This document shows, piece after piece, positions 9,133 through 18,885 of a DNA stretch of 57,221 nucleotides. How positions within the stretch are numbered: position 1 is the stretch's first letter; each line of letters opens with the position of its first letter. The stretch is from Actinotignum schaalii_C (GTDB taxonomy: Bacteria > Actinomycetota > Actinomycetes > Actinomycetales > Actinomycetaceae). The notes below the pieces were generated by a model. It searched no databases and was not told where the DNA came from. It saw only the letters and a list, made by a program, of their open reading frames with translations. The translations under genes were made by a program, and so were the position numbers. Location of the stretch: contig NZ_JAWUEL010000012.1 of assembly GCF_034119425.1 (NCBI RefSeq), forward strand, positions 1 to 57,221, in the 5' to 3' direction.

Positions 9133-9311
9133 TCATTTCCATGCGGAATAAAACAAGTAGATGCTATCAGCTACGCGGCTTTCGCTCGCGGGGTGCCCGC
9201 GTGAGATCCGCCGCCGCGCTGCCCGGCGGGTGCTTGAGTGACGTTGCGTCAAACACCGGGTCGTATGTCCATTGGGGTGCGGTATTACCCGGTGGCTCTT
9301 CGTGAAGAGTA

Positions 9312-9683
9312 TTAGCCCTGGGGCTGGCCGATGAGCTTCGTTACGCAGCCCTCAGTGATCTTTTGGAGCAGCGCATCATCTTTCTCCGGAAGGTCATTGA
9401 ATTTATCAGCGTCACCCGTGGCAATAATCTTGAGGCTCTCCACCGAAACACCCTGTTCGATAGCCCCATCTGCTATGCACCCAACAAAGCTAGAAACCAT
9501 GGCTTCTTGAAGTCCGACCGGGGCAGACGTACCCGTTTCCTTCATAGCGGTAGCGAATCCCTCGTTCAGTCCGGCCACGATCTCATCACGAGGAGGAGCG
9601 GCATCCTTTCCGGAACCGTTCGAGCACGCCGTCAGAGTGAATGCGGTGCAGATAGCTGCAAGACCGGCAACAAGTTTACGCAT
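9312..9683 (-). CDS. Small secreted lipoprotein B, paralogue of A
   Basis: 123 aa, unknown function. Signal MRKLVAGLAAICTAFTLTAC with lipid-modified Cys at 20. The linker is very short, and the mature domain begins PPRDEIVAGLNEGF, matching PTRDEVSAGMLAA in lipoprotein A. Cysteines at 69 and 113 (44 apart) correspond to those of A and may form a disulphide. The start is supported by GAGGAG about 6 bases before the ATG. It lies between the DEAD-box helicase gene (upstream, same strand) and lipoprotein A. No enzyme motif is visible; a binding or structural role at the cell surface is possible but unproven. Confidence 0.75.
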   Translation of the reverse strand: MRKLVAGLAAICTAFTLTACSNGSGKDAAPPRDEIVAGLNEGFATAMKETGTSAPVGLQEAMVSSFVGCIADGAIEQGVSVESLKIIATGDADKFNDLPEKDDALLQKITEGCVTKLIGQPQG

Positions 9684-9783
9684 GGAATTCTCCTCGGAAG
9701 AGCGGTGATGGATGAAAGTTTATCCACCCGTCACCACTCTACCGGGGCATGGTTACCAGCGCGTGAACACTGAATAGCAAAAT

Positions 9784-11886
9784 CTATGAGCGCCGCCACC
9801 CGCGCCCACCGCGGCGTTCCCCGCGATCATGCCGATCATGACGCCGGTCTGAGCGCCGCTCAGACCGGTAGTCCGAACCGTAGTCACCATCATCGCCACG
9901 GTTGAAAGAACTACGGCCACGCCCGCGCCGATCCCCGCGTGCACCCCGATCAGAACGCCCAGCACGGTCCGAACGGCTGTGGCCTGAGCGGCGCGCGGCG
10001 GGAGCTCCGCTGTCTTCAGAGATCCGCAGAGCACGCCCGGAAACCTGCGCTTCGGAAATGCGCCTGCGGGCTTCCGGAGAAAGTGGCACCCCAATTTCCA
10101 CCAGGGAGAACGTGGGGTAGATATCGATGTGGCCCAGGTCCGAGCCGCGCAGCCCGCCTTCGTGGGTGAGCGCGCCAACGATCGCTCCCGGCCGCACCCG
10201 GTCCTTATGTCCAACCTCGATGCGGTAACGCTTCCCACCCTTGAATTCGCGAGCTTCACGGCGCTTCTTCTTGAAGGAATCGCGGTTATCCTCCCCGGTG
10301 AAGCTTTCCTCCTCATCCGCGGAAGGCCCGGGATCGCGCACGCCCAAGGCAAGCAGGGCCACGATAATATCCTCGAGGCTCATCGGCGCGGGTCCCGGCT
10401 CCGTTACTTCCGAAGGCAGCGCTTCCGAAGAAGAGGCATCCGCCTCGGTTATATCTGCTGCCGCTTCGGAAATACCCGGTGTTTCCTCGCGAGCTTCCTC
10501 GCCATCACAGGCTGGAGCTGCGCTAGTTTCCGGAACGCTTTCTTCACAGGGGAGGGTGGCGGCAGAGGCTGCGGCGTCGTCGTTCTTATTCTGCTGCACC
10601 TCTTGTTGCGCGGCCAAGAATTGTTCGAGTACCTCACGGTAGACCCCGAGCCGCCCGGCATCGAAACGGGTGCGAGCCTGCTCCATGAGTTTGGCGGCGC
10701 GCAGTTTCGAGACCTCGGCCGGGGTGGGAAGATCAATTTCTTCCATCTTTGATTTGGTGGTTTTCGCGATGCGGCGCAGGCGCGGCAGTTCCTTCGGGGT
10801 CACGAATGTCAGTGAGCGTCCCTCGCGGCCAGCGCGGCCGGTGCGGCCGATACGATGCACGTAAGTATCGGCTTCGCGTGGCACATCAAAATTGACGACC
10901 AGCCCAATGCGTTCCACGTCCAGGCCGCGCGCGGCCACATCGGTGGCGATAAGAACATCGAGGGTGCCGTCACGCAGGCGCGAAACCAGACGTTCACGAT
11001 CTTTCTGGGCGACGTCGCCGGACAGCGCTGCGGTGGCCACCCCGCGGGTACCCAGCTCAATCGCCAAATCTTCGGCGGTGGCGCGGGTGCGCACGAAGAC
11101 GAGGGCGGCATCGGCCTCAGAAACCGCGAGCACTCGGGCGAGGGCTCCCACCTTGCGGCGGGCCGGAACTACGGCGAACTCCTGAGTAATATTCGCGACA
11201 GTGGACGCCGGTGGCGTGACGGTAATTTCCTCCGGATCGTGGAGATGAGAATCGGCCACGCGGCGAATCGCCGGGGGCATAGTGGCGGAGAAAAGTGCCG
11301 AAACCCGTTCCTCAGGCAAATCCGAGGCGATCTTTTCCACGTCCTCCGCGAAGCCCATGCGCAGCATTTCGTCGGCTTCGTCCAAAACGAAGTAGGAAAC
11401 GTGATCGAGCACGAGCGCGCCGCGATCAATGAGATCCATAATGCGGCCGGGGGTACCCACCACCACATGCACGCCGTTTTCGAGGGCGCGCAACTGCGGG
11501 GGATAGGGCGAACCGCCGTAGACAGCCAGCACCTTGGTATCCGTGCCGTGGGCAAAAGATTCAATGGCATCCGCGCCCTGGAGTGCGAGTTCGCGCGTGG
11601 GTGCGAGCACAAGTGCCTGTACGACGGCGTTGCTGGTATCCACCCGTTCCAGGAGCGGCAAACCGAATGCCGCAGTTTTCCCCGTTCCTGTTTGGGCAAC
11701 ACCGATAACGTCCCGACCGCTCAGCAGCAGCGGAATGGCCTGCTCCTGGATCGGGGAGGGGTGCTCAAAACCGAGAGCATGAATAGCGGTGAGCGTTTCC
11801 TCGGAAAGTCCGAGGTCAGCGAAAGTCGGCGAAATGGCGGTGGAGGAAGAATCAGACGGCGTGTGTTCGCCGAGATGTTCAGACAT
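9784..11886 (-). CDS. deaD: DEAD-box ATP-dependent RNA helicase (DeaD/CsdA type)
   Basis: 700 aa. Unwinds RNA; members of this group work in ribosome assembly and mRNA turnover, often at low temperature. Motifs: FADLGLSEE..HPSPIQEQAI (Q motif), AQTGTGKT (64-71), PTREL, TPGR, DEAD (169-172), SAT (200-202) and HRIGRTGRAGREG in the second RecA domain. A variable acidic Ala/Ser/Glu-rich stretch (about 420-540) leads into a DbpA-like RNA-binding domain (about 558-632). A C-terminal tail of about 65 residues is very rich in Arg, Gly, Asp and Ser and should be disordered and RNA-binding. AGGA five bases before the ATG fixes the start. No partner is linked; it is monocistronic or heads the lipoprotein genes. 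Confidence 0.94.
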   Translation of the reverse strand: MSEHLGEHTPSDSSSTAISPTFADLGLSEETLTAIHALGFEHPSPIQEQAIPLLLSGRDVIGVAQTGTGKTAAFGLPLLERVDTSNAVVQALVLAPTRELALQGADAIESFAHGTDTKVLAVYGGSPYPPQLRALENGVHVVVGTPGRIMDLIDRGALVLDHVSYFVLDEADEMLRMGFAEDVEKIASDLPEERVSALFSATMPPAIRRVADSHLHDPEEITVTPPASTVANITQEFAVVPARRKVGALARVLAVSEADAALVFVRTRATAEDLAIELGTRGVATAALSGDVAQKDRERLVSRLRDGTLDVLIATDVAARGLDVERIGLVVNFDVPREADTYVHRIGRTGRAGREGRSLTFVTPKELPRLRRIAKTTKSKMEEIDLPTPAEVSKLRAAKLMEQARTRFDAGRLGVYREVLEQFLAAQQEVQQNKNDDAAASAATLPCEESVPETSAAPACDGEEAREETPGISEAAADITEADASSSEALPSEVTEPGPAPMSLEDIIVALLALGVRDPGPSADEEESFTGEDNRDSFKKKRREAREFKGGKRYRIEVGHKDRVRPGAIVGALTHEGGLRGSDLGHIDIYPTFSLVEIGVPLSPEARRRISEAQVSGRALRISEDSGAPAARRSGHSRSDRAGRSDRGARGDRRGRGRSSFNRGDDGDYGSDYRSERRSDRRHDRHDRGERRGGRGWRRS

Positions 11887-11986
11887 GAATTCCTAACATA
11901 GGCACAGGGGACGCAAACGCGCCGCTACTAGTTTACTCCGGGGCGCAAGTCCGACGGCGGATATGCGCGGTGAGCTTGCCCTCTGT

Positions 11987-13441
11987 TCACGCGGCGCTGG
12001 GATCCTCGCTGAGCATATCCGGGCCGCTCAGTTGTTCTCCACCCGGGCCGACGCCGCTCAGGCGTTGCGATTCGGCAAGATTGGCCGCGGCCTCGCTGCC
12101 CGCGGGCGGCACAATGCGGCTGGCCACCACCGCACCTGCGATAGTCAGTGCGATGGATACCGCGATTCCAGCCATAAGCGCAATATCCTGCGGCGGGGTA
12201 AGAACCGAATAGATAATGCCAATAATCGCGGCGACGAGCGATGTTCCCATGGAGTCTGCGACCTGGAGCGCAGAGGAGGTGCGCCCCTGACCCGCCTGAG
12301 AGGTGCAGGCGAGTGCATGCACGCTCAGCGCCGGGAAAGCGAAACCGCAACCGATACCGGCAATGGCCCAGCCAATAATGACGAGACTTCCGGGAAGCGC
12401 GTGGTGCGAGCCGGCCAGCACCAGGGCAAGACCGATGGCATCGGCAATCGAGCCCCATAGCGGCAGGCGTAGACGCAGCGCCGCGTTGGTAATACGCCCG
12501 GAGAAATACGAGCCCACCGCCCAGGTAATTGAGCCAACCGATAAAATAAGACCGGCTTCCACCGGGCTCCACCCGTGCACATCCTGGAGCAGTAGCGGCA
12601 AAAACATCTCGATTGCCACGAATGTTCCCAGCAATACACGGGTGGTAATAGTGGCGGGAAGCCCGCGTTGCGCACGGAAAGTCCCGCGCGGGAAGAGCGG
12701 GCGAGCGCAGAAGAGCAAGCCAACTCCGCACACCCCGATAATGGCGAAAGTGTGCGCATTATGCGAGGTTGCCCCGCTCATAATTTGCAGGCAGGCTACC
12801 AGGGCGCCGGTACCGAAAGCTGGAATGACCATGGTGCGAATATTCATCGGTTTCTTGACGCGATCAATATCCGGGATTTTGTTCATACCGATAAAGAAGA
12901 ATGGCCCAATGAACAGGATAGTGGCCGGTACGAAACCGAAAATCCACCGCCAGGACATTGCCTCAACGATGATGCCGGCGAGCAGGGGGCCGAAAAGCGA
13001 GGGGAGGACCCAGGCAGCGGCGAAAGCGGTGAAGAATCCAGGGCGACGACGCGGCTGCACGCTATTGCCCACGATGGTGTAGAAGGGCACGATAATGAGG
13101 CCCCCGCCCAGGCCCTGGATGGCGCGCCCGGCCACGAAAATTTCCATGCTGGGGGAGACGGTACAGATCGCGAGCCCCACGGTGAGAAGCACGACGCCGG
13201 TGTACAGGCAGGAATGCGGGCCTTTGGAATCGGACCATTCCCCGGCGAGCGCCGTCGTCATAAGTTGGGCCGCAAGTACCACACCGAGCGCGAGGGCGTA
13301 AAGGTTCTGGCCGTCAAAAGCGCGCGCGACGGTAGGCATGGCCGTGGTGACCGCCATGCTCTCAAAAGCGACGAGCGAAATAAAGCCAACGGAAAAGATA
13401 CGGAAAAGGCGTTCGCGCTCCGGAGAAAGATACCTGCTCAT
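11987..13441 (-). CDS. MFS drug/metabolite exporter
   Basis: 484 aa from the ATG at 13441. The frame extends to a TTG at 13492, but that has no ribosome-binding site and the added residues are Ser/Pro-rich. A TGTAAT hexamer seven bases before the ATG suggests a leaderless start. About 12-14 transmembrane helices, with RAIQGLGGGLIIVPFY matching the antiporter-type motif C region of DHA-family exporters and EWSDSKG matching the loop 2-3 motif. The substrate is unknown; relatives export drugs or small metabolites by proton antiport. The C-terminal tail is hydrophilic. No regulator is beside it; the next gene upstream, aspS, is divergent. Confidence 0.82.
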   Translation of the reverse strand: MSRYLSPERERLFRIFSVGFISLVAFESMAVTTAMPTVARAFDGQNLYALALGVVLAAQLMTTALAGEWSDSKGPHSCLYTGVVLLTVGLAICTVSPSMEIFVAGRAIQGLGGGLIIVPFYTIVGNSVQPRRRPGFFTAFAAAWVLPSLFGPLLAGIIVEAMSWRWIFGFVPATILFIGPFFFIGMNKIPDIDRVKKPMNIRTMVIPAFGTGALVACLQIMSGATSHNAHTFAIIGVCGVGLLFCARPLFPRGTFRAQRGLPATITTRVLLGTFVAIEMFLPLLLQDVHGWSPVEAGLILSVGSITWAVGSYFSGRITNAALRLRLPLWGSIADAIGLALVLAGSHHALPGSLVIIGWAIAGIGCGFAFPALSVHALACTSQAGQGRTSSALQVADSMGTSLVAAIIGIIYSVLTPPQDIALMAGIAVSIALTIAGAVVASRIVPPAGSEAAANLAESQRLSGVGPGGEQLSGPDMLSEDPSAA

Positions 13442-13660
13442 TAGATCAATTACACCAGCGGGAGGGGGAAGAAAGGAAGAGGAGGAGCTCAAGAAAGGCG
13501 GTGGTGTGTGCCACCGTGATGTACTTAGGTGCGGCAGGAGCGTAACTTTTGCCCGGAGTGCGCCGCGGGTTCTACCATGGAGCCGGTGCTTGCTCGTCTC
13601 GCAAGCATCTCAGAACGGCCCGTCTAGCCGTTTCCCACGACAAGAAAGAGTGACAAAAGC

Positions 13661-15505
13661 GTGTTACGTACTCGTTATGCAGGCTCGCTGCGAGCAAGTG
13701 ATATTGACAGCGAAGTGACGCTGACCGGGTGGGTGGATCGCCGCCGTGACCACGGGGGTATCGCCTTCATTGATCTGCGCGATGCCTCGGGTATCGCACA
13801 GGTGACCGTCCGCGAAGAAATTGCGCACGAGTTGCGTAACGAATTTTGCATTAAGGTGACCGGGATTGTGCGCGAACGCCCGGAAGGCAATGCGAACGCG
13901 GCCCTGGCTACCGGTGAGATCGAGGTGGAGGCCACGGACGTTGAGGTCCTCAGCCCCGCCGAAGCCCTGCCCTTCCAGGTCTCTGATCACGCCGAAGGAT
14001 CCGGCAAGGTTTCGGAAGATGTGCGTCTCAAGTACCGCTACCTGGATTTGCGTCGCTCCTACGAGCAGAAGGCACTGCGGCTGCGCGCGAAGGTCAATCA
14101 AGCGGCCCGCCGGGTGCTGGACGGCCATGATTTCGTGGAGATTGAAACGCCGACCCTCACCCGTTCTACCCCGGAAGGGGCCCGCGATTTTATTGTTCCG
14201 GCGCGCCTCAACCCGGGAACCTGGTACGCCCTGCCGCAGTCCCCACAGCTCTTTAAACAGCTGCTCATGGTGGGCGGGATGGAACGCTACTACCAGATTG
14301 CTCGCTGCTACCGCGATGAGGATTTCCGCGCGGACCGGCAGCCGGAGTTCACTCAGCTGGACGTGGAGATGAGCTTCGTTGACCAAGATGACGTTATCGC
14401 GGTGGCCGAAGAAGTGCTGCGCGAGATCTGGAAGCTCATTGGCTATGACCTGGCCACCCCGATTCCGCGGATGACCTTCAAGGACGCTATGGAAAAGTAC
14501 GGTTCGGATAAGCCGGACCTGCGCTTCGGGCTGGAACTTAGTGATCTGACAGAGTACTTCAAAGACACCACTTTCCGGGTTTTCCAAAACCCTTACGTCG
14601 GCGCGGTGGTTATGCCCGGCGGGGCCTCCCAGCCGCGGCGCACCTTCGATAAGTGGCAGGAATGGGCCAAGGCTCGCGGTGCACACGGTCTGGCCTACGT
14701 CACCATCGCGGAGGATGGCACCCTGGGCGGTCCGGTGGCCAAAAATATTACTGATGCGGAACGTGCCGGCCTGGCTGAGGCGACCGGCGCCAAGCCCGGG
14801 GATTGCATTTTCTTCGCCGCGGGTGAGCCGACTTTCTCCCGCGAACTGCTGGGCGCGGCCCGCTTGGAAATTGGCCAGCGGGTGGGCCTTATTGATGAGG
14901 ATGCCTGGGCTTTTGTGTGGGTGGTGGATGCCCCCATGTTTAAGCCGGCTTCCCAGGCAGCGGCGGAAGGTGATGTGGCCCTCGGTTCGCGCTGGACCGC
15001 GGTCCATCACGCTTTCACCGCTCCCAAGCCCGAACACCTCGATACTTTCGATACCGATCCGGCAGGCGCGCTCACGAATGCCTACGACATCGTCTGCAAT
15101 GGCAATGAGATCGGCGGCGGTTCCATCCGTATCCACCGCCGCGATATCCAGGAACGTGTCTTCAAAGTTATGGGTATCGATAAGGAGGCCGCGGAGGAGA
15201 AATTCGGTTTCCTCCTCGAGGCTTTCAAATTCGGTGCGCCCCCGCACGGCGGGATTGCTTTCGGCTGGGATCGCATTGTGTCCCTGCTGGTTAAGGCGCC
15301 CTCGATCCGCGATGTTATCGCTTTCCCGAAGATCGGCAACGGCTGGGATCCCCTCACGGATGCTCCCGCGGAAATCACCGCGCAGCAGCGTAAGGAAGCC
15401 GGTGTGGATGCCACCCCGAAGGCCCGCTCTGGCGCGGTAGATGCGGCGACCGGTGCGCCCCTCACGGAGGAGGCAGGAGCGGCTGGTGAAGCCAGCGCGA
15501 AGTAG
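13661..15505 (+). CDS. aspS: Aspartyl-tRNA synthetase
   Basis: 614 aa, bacterial type. Charges tRNA-Asp. An OB-fold anticodon-binding domain (about 1-110, with GWVDRRRDHGGIAFIDLRD) is followed by the class II core: motif 1 around FVEIETPTLTRSTPEGARDF, motif 2 at RCYRDEDFRADRQPEFTQLD, and motif 3 at GGIAFGWDRIVSLL. A GAD-type insertion (about 290-420) separates motifs 2 and 3, as usual for bacteria. The start is GTG, with AAGAAAGAG about ten bases upstream. A short Ala/Glu/Gly-rich C-terminal extension follows the last core helix. Whether it also charges tRNA-Asn (non-discriminating) cannot be judged here. Confidence 0.97.
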   Translation: MLRTRYAGSLRASDIDSEVTLTGWVDRRRDHGGIAFIDLRDASGIAQVTVREEIAHELRNEFCIKVTGIVRERPEGNANAALATGEIEVEATDVEVLSPAEALPFQVSDHAEGSGKVSEDVRLKYRYLDLRRSYEQKALRLRAKVNQAARRVLDGHDFVEIETPTLTRSTPEGARDFIVPARLNPGTWYALPQSPQLFKQLLMVGGMERYYQIARCYRDEDFRADRQPEFTQLDVEMSFVDQDDVIAVAEEVLREIWKLIGYDLATPIPRMTFKDAMEKYGSDKPDLRFGLELSDLTEYFKDTTFRVFQNPYVGAVVMPGGASQPRRTFDKWQEWAKARGAHGLAYVTIAEDGTLGGPVAKNITDAERAGLAEATGAKPGDCIFFAAGEPTFSRELLGAARLEIGQRVGLIDEDAWAFVWVVDAPMFKPASQAAAEGDVALGSRWTAVHHAFTAPKPEHLDTFDTDPAGALTNAYDIVCNGNEIGGGSIRIHRRDIQERVFKVMGIDKEAAEEKFGFLLEAFKFGAPPHGGIAFGWDRIVSLLVKAPSIRDVIAFPKIGNGWDPLTDAPAEITAQQRKEAGVDATPKARSGAVDAATGAPLTEEAGAAGEASAK

Positions 15506-15554
15506 CGGTCCAACTGCCGCGTAGCGGCGGTCGCGAGCCTAGCGGTATACAGGG

Positions 15555-15590
15555 AAGACGCCGAGCGTGCTCAGATGCGCTCGGCGTCTT
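15555..15590. terminator. Bidirectional terminator, aspS / DUF421
   Basis: Perfect 13-bp stem, AAGACGCCGAGCG (15555-15567) with CGCTCGGCGTCTT (15578-15590), 10-base loop and TTTC on the + side. The right arm lies inside the last codons of the convergent DUF421 gene, so coding and termination share bases. Confidence 0.85.
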
Positions 15591-16119
15591 TCACACCCGC
15601 GAGCAGGCGTGGATCAAGCGTGGCGGCCGGCCCGGTGAGCACCGATAGCTGCCCATTGGGTTCAAGGATGACAGCTGCGACGTCGTCCACACACGCAACG
15701 CCGCGCAAGCGCAAAGCCATCATGATTTCTTCCGTGGTGGTCGAGTGCCGCCGCGCGGCGGGTGTGAGTTCCCCGCGCGCCCAGATAACGACGGGCCGCG
15801 CGTGCACCCAGGCTTCCCCGCGGTGCGAGAGCGCGACGAAGCGCAGCAGCGCTTGCATGAAGAACAGGGTGAGAAGGGCGACGACGCCGCCGGCCAGGGT
15901 GGGAGTATGCCCGAGTGTCACGCGCCCCGCGATCGCCCCAATAACGACGACGGCCGCCATATCCGAGGTGGAGAGCCGGCTCACCACGTTTTGCCCCAGG
16001 GCCCGCAAAATCACCACGAGGAAAAGGTAGATGAGGCAGGTAGATACCGCGATAGCGCCGGCCTGCAACCAGGTGATGCCCAGGAGTTCGGGCAGATTCA
16101 GGTGATTGATTTCAGACAT
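15571..16119 (-). CDS. DUF421 (YetF-like) membrane protein
   Basis: 182 aa from ATG 16119 (an in-frame ATG at 16140 would overlap the upstream gene by 14 bases). Three hydrophobic segments (about 15-95) are followed by a soluble C-terminal domain with RPVVIWARGEL and a TTTEEIMMALRLRGV helix, the layout of YetF/DUF421 proteins. The biochemical role of the family is not established. GGAGG lies almost against the ATG, too close for a normal site, and CATAAT ends six bases before it, so either translational coupling to the MMPL gene (7-base gap) or a leaderless mRNA is possible. It ends inside a terminator stem. Confidence 0.78.
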   Translation of the reverse strand: MSEINHLNLPELLGITWLQAGAIAVSTCLIYLFLVVILRALGQNVVSRLSTSDMAAVVVIGAIAGRVTLGHTPTLAGGVVALLTLFFMQALLRFVALSHRGEAWVHARPVVIWARGELTPAARRHSTTTEEIMMALRLRGVACVDDVAAVILEPNGQLSVLTGPAATLDPRLLAGVKDAERI

Positions 16120-16126
16120 GCCTCCA

Positions 16127-18754
16127 TTATGACGCCGCATGCCGGCCGCGTGGCATCGGCGCTACGGTGCTCGCGTTTGCGGTGGCATCGGTGGTACCGG
16201 CGCTTAGCGACGTGGCACCCGTGAGAAGGGCCTTCGGCTCATCATCCGTGGCGGTGGCCGGCTCGTGGTGTTCGAGGGTACGGTGCCCGCCTTCGGATAC
16301 CCCGAAACGCTGGTAGATACGCGAGAGCCAGCGCGGTGCCCACCAATTCCACTTGCCCAGCACCGTCATGGTGGCCGGGACCAGGAGGATACGGCTGAGG
16401 CTGGTATCCGCGATGACGGTGATGGCCAATAGCACGCCCACTTCCTTGATCGCCAGCATCTGCCCGAAGCAGAAGCCCACGAAGACCGCCACGATAATCG
16501 CGGCCGCGGAGGTAATAATTCGCCCGGAGCGCTGCAAACCCAGCGAGACCGCCCGGTCATTGGATTCCCCGGCATCCCAGTACTCCTTCATCCGGGCCAC
16601 CAAGAACACTTCGTAATCCATGGAAAGTCCAAATCCGAAGGCCAGGCCGCAAGCCACCACCACCGCGGTAAGCCCGTTTGTTTCCGGCAGACCCAGCAGA
16701 CCGTTATCGAAGAGGAAAGCGGTGAGTCCGAGGGAGGCCACCAGGGAGAGCGAATTAATAATGATGGCCTTGAGGGGGATGAGTACCGAACCTGTCATGA
16801 GGAAGAGCAAAATCAGTACGGCGAGCAGCACCACCGCGAAGGCAATGGGTGCACCTTCGCGCAGCACCTCATTGAAATCAATCTGGATGGCCGCGCTACC
16901 GCCCACCAGGATCTCCGTATTCGCGGCGCTTGCCGCATGCGTGCGGATATCACGAACGGTGTTGCTGGCCTGGGTGGAGGTAGGATCCCCACCGCTCACG
17001 AATACCCCGAGGTTATGCCAACCGTTATCCATTTTCGTGGATTCCCCGACCTTGGAAACTGCCGGCAGCCCGGCGATCCACTCGGACTGCTCGCGCAGCG
17101 CGGCATCATCACCCTTGACAAGCACAGTAATGGCCGGCTGGCTCAAATCCGGGTAATCACGTTTCAGTATCTCCTGAGTGGTACCCGGCGAGGACGTCAC
17201 CGGAATATATTCACTGGTATCCGTGCGTAATGCGGTGTCCTTAATAGGAATAATCATGACCACGAGGATGGCCGTGACCACGGTCATAATAACCCACGGG
17301 CGACGCTGCACCCAGCCCGCGATACGGGAGAATACCCCGTGATCGGTATGGGTATCACCCACCGCGCGCATAAGGTGCCCCAGCCCGGGAATCTTCGCGA
17401 GCGCGGAAGGCTGGGCCAGCCGTGGCCCAGCAATACGCAAAAGCGCCGGTACCAAACTCACCGCGGAAATAACCGCGAGCAGCACGACGACGAAACCGCC
17501 CATGGCGATCACCCGAATAATGCGGGAATTGAAGGCCAGCAGCCCGGCAATGGCGAAAGCAATGGTAACGGCGGAGAAGATCACGGTGCGCCCGGCGGTG
17601 CGAACCGTGGTGGCCAGCGCCCCTTCCATAATGGTGGCCAGTTCCTTTTTCCCCGGGCGGGCACCCGGTCCGTAGCGCCTTTCGATACCGCGGGTGATTT
17701 CTTCGCGGTAGCGGGAGACTACCAGCAGGCCGTAATCAATGGAGAGTGCCAAACCGATAATGGATACCACGTTGAGCACGAAGGAATCCACATCGGCCAC
17801 GAAGGTGAGGAGCCAAACTCCCCCTAGGGTAATAATGATGGCAACAATGGCCCCGGCCAGCGGCATGAGGGCGGTGAGGACACCGCCGAAGACCAGCACC
17901 ATGAGGATGAGGGCTACCGGGAGGCCAATGGCTTCCCCGCGCACCAGATCGTGACGGGCCACATCGTTAATGGCGGTCATTGCCGCGTTCGCGGAGGTGG
18001 CATCCACCTGGACAGAGTTCGTGGTCGCGAAAGCATGGAGAGCCTTCTCAACATCGGCTTCGGTGGCCTCGGTATTCGCCTTCGAGGCGAAGGTGATGAC
18101 CAGGGCGAAGCCGTCCGCGGCACGCAAACCGGCTGTTTCCTCGCGTGCCTGGGTGCGTGCGGTGTTCATGCCTTCTTCACGGGCGGAGGTGACGATTTCT
18201 TCCTCGCTGGGTTGGCCCGCCTGGGCTGCGGCGGCCGCGGCGCTCGCTTCCTGGGTGGCGCGGGCCTGAGCTGCTTCGCGGGGCATTCCGGCGCGCATAA
18301 GCTGCGCGGTGGCGGCCTCAATTTGGGTGGCGAGTTGCTGCTGGGCCGCGGCGGCGGCCTTCTGGTATTCAGCGCGCGCCTGTTCCTCAGCCTTGGTTGC
18401 GCCTTCCGCTTCGGCTTCCCGCACGAGGGAGGGTGAACTCAGAGCGCTGGAAACGCCGGGTATTTTCGCGATCTCCTCACTGAGATCAGCGACAGCAGAG
18501 CTCAGCTCCTGCGGATTCACAGCTCCGTGGATGACGGCCACCATGCGGTAATCGCCCTGGGAATCGGTGAGTTCCAGGACGCGGGCGGATTCGGTGCCGG
18601 TGGTGAGGCCCTGGGTGGAGGACATACGGGAGAACAGGCCTCCCTGACCGAAACCTGACAGTGCGGCGATACCGGCAACAACGGCGCACAATATCCAGGT
18701 GATGATGACTCTCCACGGGTGGCGAATAGAGGCACGCGCTAACAACTCTGTCAT
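16127..18754 (-). CDS. MMPL/RND-family membrane transport protein
   Basis: 875 aa from ATG 18754 (ATG 18772 is in frame six codons earlier, preceded by GGGAAA). Two similar halves, each with one N-terminal helix, a large external domain and a bundle of five to six helices, about 12 helices in all. SIIGLALSIDYGLLVVSRYREE and its counterpart GLAFGFGLSMDYEVFLVARMKE contain the conserved Asp-Tyr pairs of MmpL-type proton-driven exporters. The first external loop includes a long Ala/Gln/Glu-rich stretch (about 110-210) likely to form a coiled coil. Relatives export lipids, glycolipids or drugs; the cargo here is unknown. GATAAT six bases before ATG 18754 suggests a leaderless promoter. The C-terminal 60 residues are hydrophilic. 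Confidence 0.87.
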   Translation of the reverse strand: MTELLARASIRHPWRVIITWILCAVVAGIAALSGFGQGGLFSRMSSTQGLTTGTESARVLELTDSQGDYRMVAVIHGAVNPQELSSAVADLSEEIAKIPGVSSALSSPSLVREAEAEGATKAEEQARAEYQKAAAAAQQQLATQIEAATAQLMRAGMPREAAQARATQEASAAAAAAQAGQPSEEEIVTSAREEGMNTARTQAREETAGLRAADGFALVITFASKANTEATEADVEKALHAFATTNSVQVDATSANAAMTAINDVARHDLVRGEAIGLPVALILMVLVFGGVLTALMPLAGAIVAIIITLGGVWLLTFVADVDSFVLNVVSIIGLALSIDYGLLVVSRYREEITRGIERRYGPGARPGKKELATIMEGALATTVRTAGRTVIFSAVTIAFAIAGLLAFNSRIIRVIAMGGFVVVLLAVISAVSLVPALLRIAGPRLAQPSALAKIPGLGHLMRAVGDTHTDHGVFSRIAGWVQRRPWVIMTVVTAILVVMIIPIKDTALRTDTSEYIPVTSSPGTTQEILKRDYPDLSQPAITVLVKGDDAALREQSEWIAGLPAVSKVGESTKMDNGWHNLGVFVSGGDPTSTQASNTVRDIRTHAASAANTEILVGGSAAIQIDFNEVLREGAPIAFAVVLLAVLILLFLMTGSVLIPLKAIIINSLSLVASLGLTAFLFDNGLLGLPETNGLTAVVVACGLAFGFGLSMDYEVFLVARMKEYWDAGESNDRAVSLGLQRSGRIITSAAAIIVAVFVGFCFGQMLAIKEVGVLLAITVIADTSLSRILLVPATMTVLGKWNWWAPRWLSRIYQRFGVSEGGHRTLEHHEPATATDDEPKALLTGATSLSAGTTDATANASTVAPMPRGRHAAS

Positions 18755-18873
18755 ACCTCTATTATCGCTCATTTTCCCGAAAAATAGCGGTTTTTAAGCC
18801 ATCTTTGAACGCTTGACCTGGATCTTTTGCGGTGACTTCAGTAGTCGGAGCATGAGCCTACGTACAGAGCTCG

Positions 18874-18879
18874 TAGACT
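18874..18879 (+). promoter_or_regulatory. TAGACT -10 hexamer, leaderless rarA promoter
   Basis: TAGACT ends six bases before the GTG start of rarA, which places the expected transcription start on the start codon. GGGAG sits against the GTG, too close to serve as a ribosome-binding site. No clear -35 element. Confidence 0.5.
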
Positions 18880-18885
18880 GGGAGG

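Noticed and set aside
13664..15247. 527-codon open frame on the minus strand opposite aspS
   Set aside because: It mirrors aspS codons in a G+C-rich gene, has no family similarity and no ribosome site; a shadow frame.
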